The translations under genes were made by a program, and so were the position numbers. A stretch of DNA of 30,269 bases, from the NCBI GenBank assembly GCA_036558305.1, contig DATBFX010000528.1, positions 1 through 30,269 on the forward strand. Reading direction: 5' to 3'. Source of the DNA: DATBFX01 sp036558305 (GTDB lineage: Bacteria; Chloroflexota; Chloroflexia; Thermomicrobiales; UBA6265). Shown here piece after piece: positions 29,649 to 30,269 of the stretch. Position 1 is the first letter of the stretch. Every line of letters starts with the position of its first letter. The notes beneath the pieces were generated by a model. The model searched no databases and was not told where the DNA came from. It worked only from the letters and a program-made list of their open reading frames with translations.

Positions 29649-29694
29649 CCCCGGCGGCACGCCGCCGCAACGCCTGTTTCGGAAAGGCTCCGAC

Positions 29695-30269
29695 GTGACC
29701 GCCTCCTCCCCGGCCGAGCATGCCGCCTCGCTGCACCGCAAGGCGATCGTGATCGACGGCCACACCGACATCCTGATGGCCATCGCGGACGGCAAGATGC
29801 GGCTCGGCGAGCGCTTTGAGTTGCCCGATCCGGCGACCTGGCAACCGCCGGCCGGTTGGCGGGCGGACGCCGAAGCGGCGCTCTATAGCTTCTCGCCGCA
29901 CACGTCCTTTTTCCAGACGATGGGGCACTACGACCTACCGCGGTTCCGGGAAGGCGGTCTGACCATCGAGGCGATGGCGATCTTCGTCGAGGCGGCCAAC
30001 CTCGATCGTGCCCTCCACCGCGCCTTGCAGATGGTCTACTGGCTGAATCGGGAGTACGAGGAGAACGACGACTTCGCGCCGGTGACGAGTGTCGCGACGA
30101 TCCGCCAACTGAAACGCGACGGAAAGATGGGCGGTATCCTCGCCTTCGAGGGGTTCGAACCGATCGGCAGCGATCTGAAGCTGCTCGACGTGTTCTACGC
30201 CCTCGGTCTGCGCATGGCGACGCTGACCCACAGCCGCCGCAATTTCTGGGCAGACGGCACGCAGGCCGG
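29695..30269 (+). CDS. Membrane dipeptidase (peptidase M19), C-terminus cut by window edge
   Basis: Starts at GTG 29695 with GGAAAGG upstream; 191 codons are visible before the right edge. The zinc motif is DGHTDIL (H23 and D25). AFEGFEP contains E152, the bridging ligand in this family, and LDVFYALGLRMATLTHSRRNFWADG is the M19 core. Family members cleave dipeptides, including D-amino acid forms. It lies 46 bases after the carboxypeptidase and fits the peptide and wall-turnover theme. The far end of the active site is outside the window. Confidence 0.9.
   Translation, partial: MTASSPAEHAASLHRKAIVIDGHTDILMAIADGKMRLGERFELPDPATWQPPAGWRADAEAALYSFSPHTSFFQTMGHYDLPRFREGGLTIEAMAIFVEAANLDRALHRALQMVYWLNREYEENDDFAPVTSVATIRQLKRDGKMGGILAFEGFEPIGSDLKLLDVFYALGLRMATLTHSRRNFWADGTQA

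Overview
The window is a GC-rich bacterial chromosome segment. The gene content suggests Chloroflexota, most likely a Thermomicrobia-type lineage: an aa3/caa3 cytochrome oxidase operon with blue-copper (auracyanin-like) domains, an F420-type luciferase-like monooxygenase, small DUF5679/DUF2180 zinc proteins and a sunset-domain protein. This placement is inferred from gene content; no marker gene was compared with a database.

Layout. Bases 1-8996 (minus strand) hold a respiratory block transcribed in the order ctaC, ctaD, ctaE, ctaF, ctaG, two small membrane proteins and a GMC oxidoreductase that runs off the left edge. CtaC is unusual: it joins a CuA domain, a haem c domain and two blue-copper domains in one chain. 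Bases 9544-15558 (plus strand) carry a small membrane protein, a putative zinc metallopeptidase overlapping a small internally duplicated helical protein, arginyl-tRNA synthetase (argS), an overlapping pair related to DUF5678 and retropepsin-like proteins, a GNAT acetyltransferase and a membrane-anchored sunset-domain protein. Bases 15662-18476 hold small zinc proteins, a peroxiredoxin-thioredoxin-like fusion and an L,D-transpeptidase. Bases 18495-21004 hold nnrE, an LLM-class oxidoreductase and a TetR regulator. The TetR gene is divergent from a DHA2-type MFS pump, and the space between them contains a consensus sigma70 promoter overlapped by two matching operators. Bases 22837-30269 hold a cNMP-binding thioredoxin-reductase-like flavoprotein without the CxxC, a dipeptide/oligopeptide ABC transporter (binding protein plus two permeases), a D,D-carboxypeptidase and the start of an M19 dipeptidase. 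The last six genes look like a peptide and cell-wall handling set.

The most striking feature is a dispersed set of long imperfect or perfect hairpins whose arms are tandem 7- or 8-bp units. There are seven loci: 3573-3625, 4803-4929, 12880-12948, 17463-17583, 18476-18550, 26380-26511 and 27466-27595. The unit sequence differs between loci, but the architecture is the same. Several begin exactly on a stop codon. One sits in frame inside argS and adds 23 residues. One supplies the apparent N-terminus of the DppC-type permease, and one encodes the C-terminal tail of NnrE. Two loci share an 18-bp segment, and arms at one locus often differ by whole units. I consider this the best candidate for something undescribed in the window. 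No CRISPR array, rRNA, tRNA or transposase was seen.
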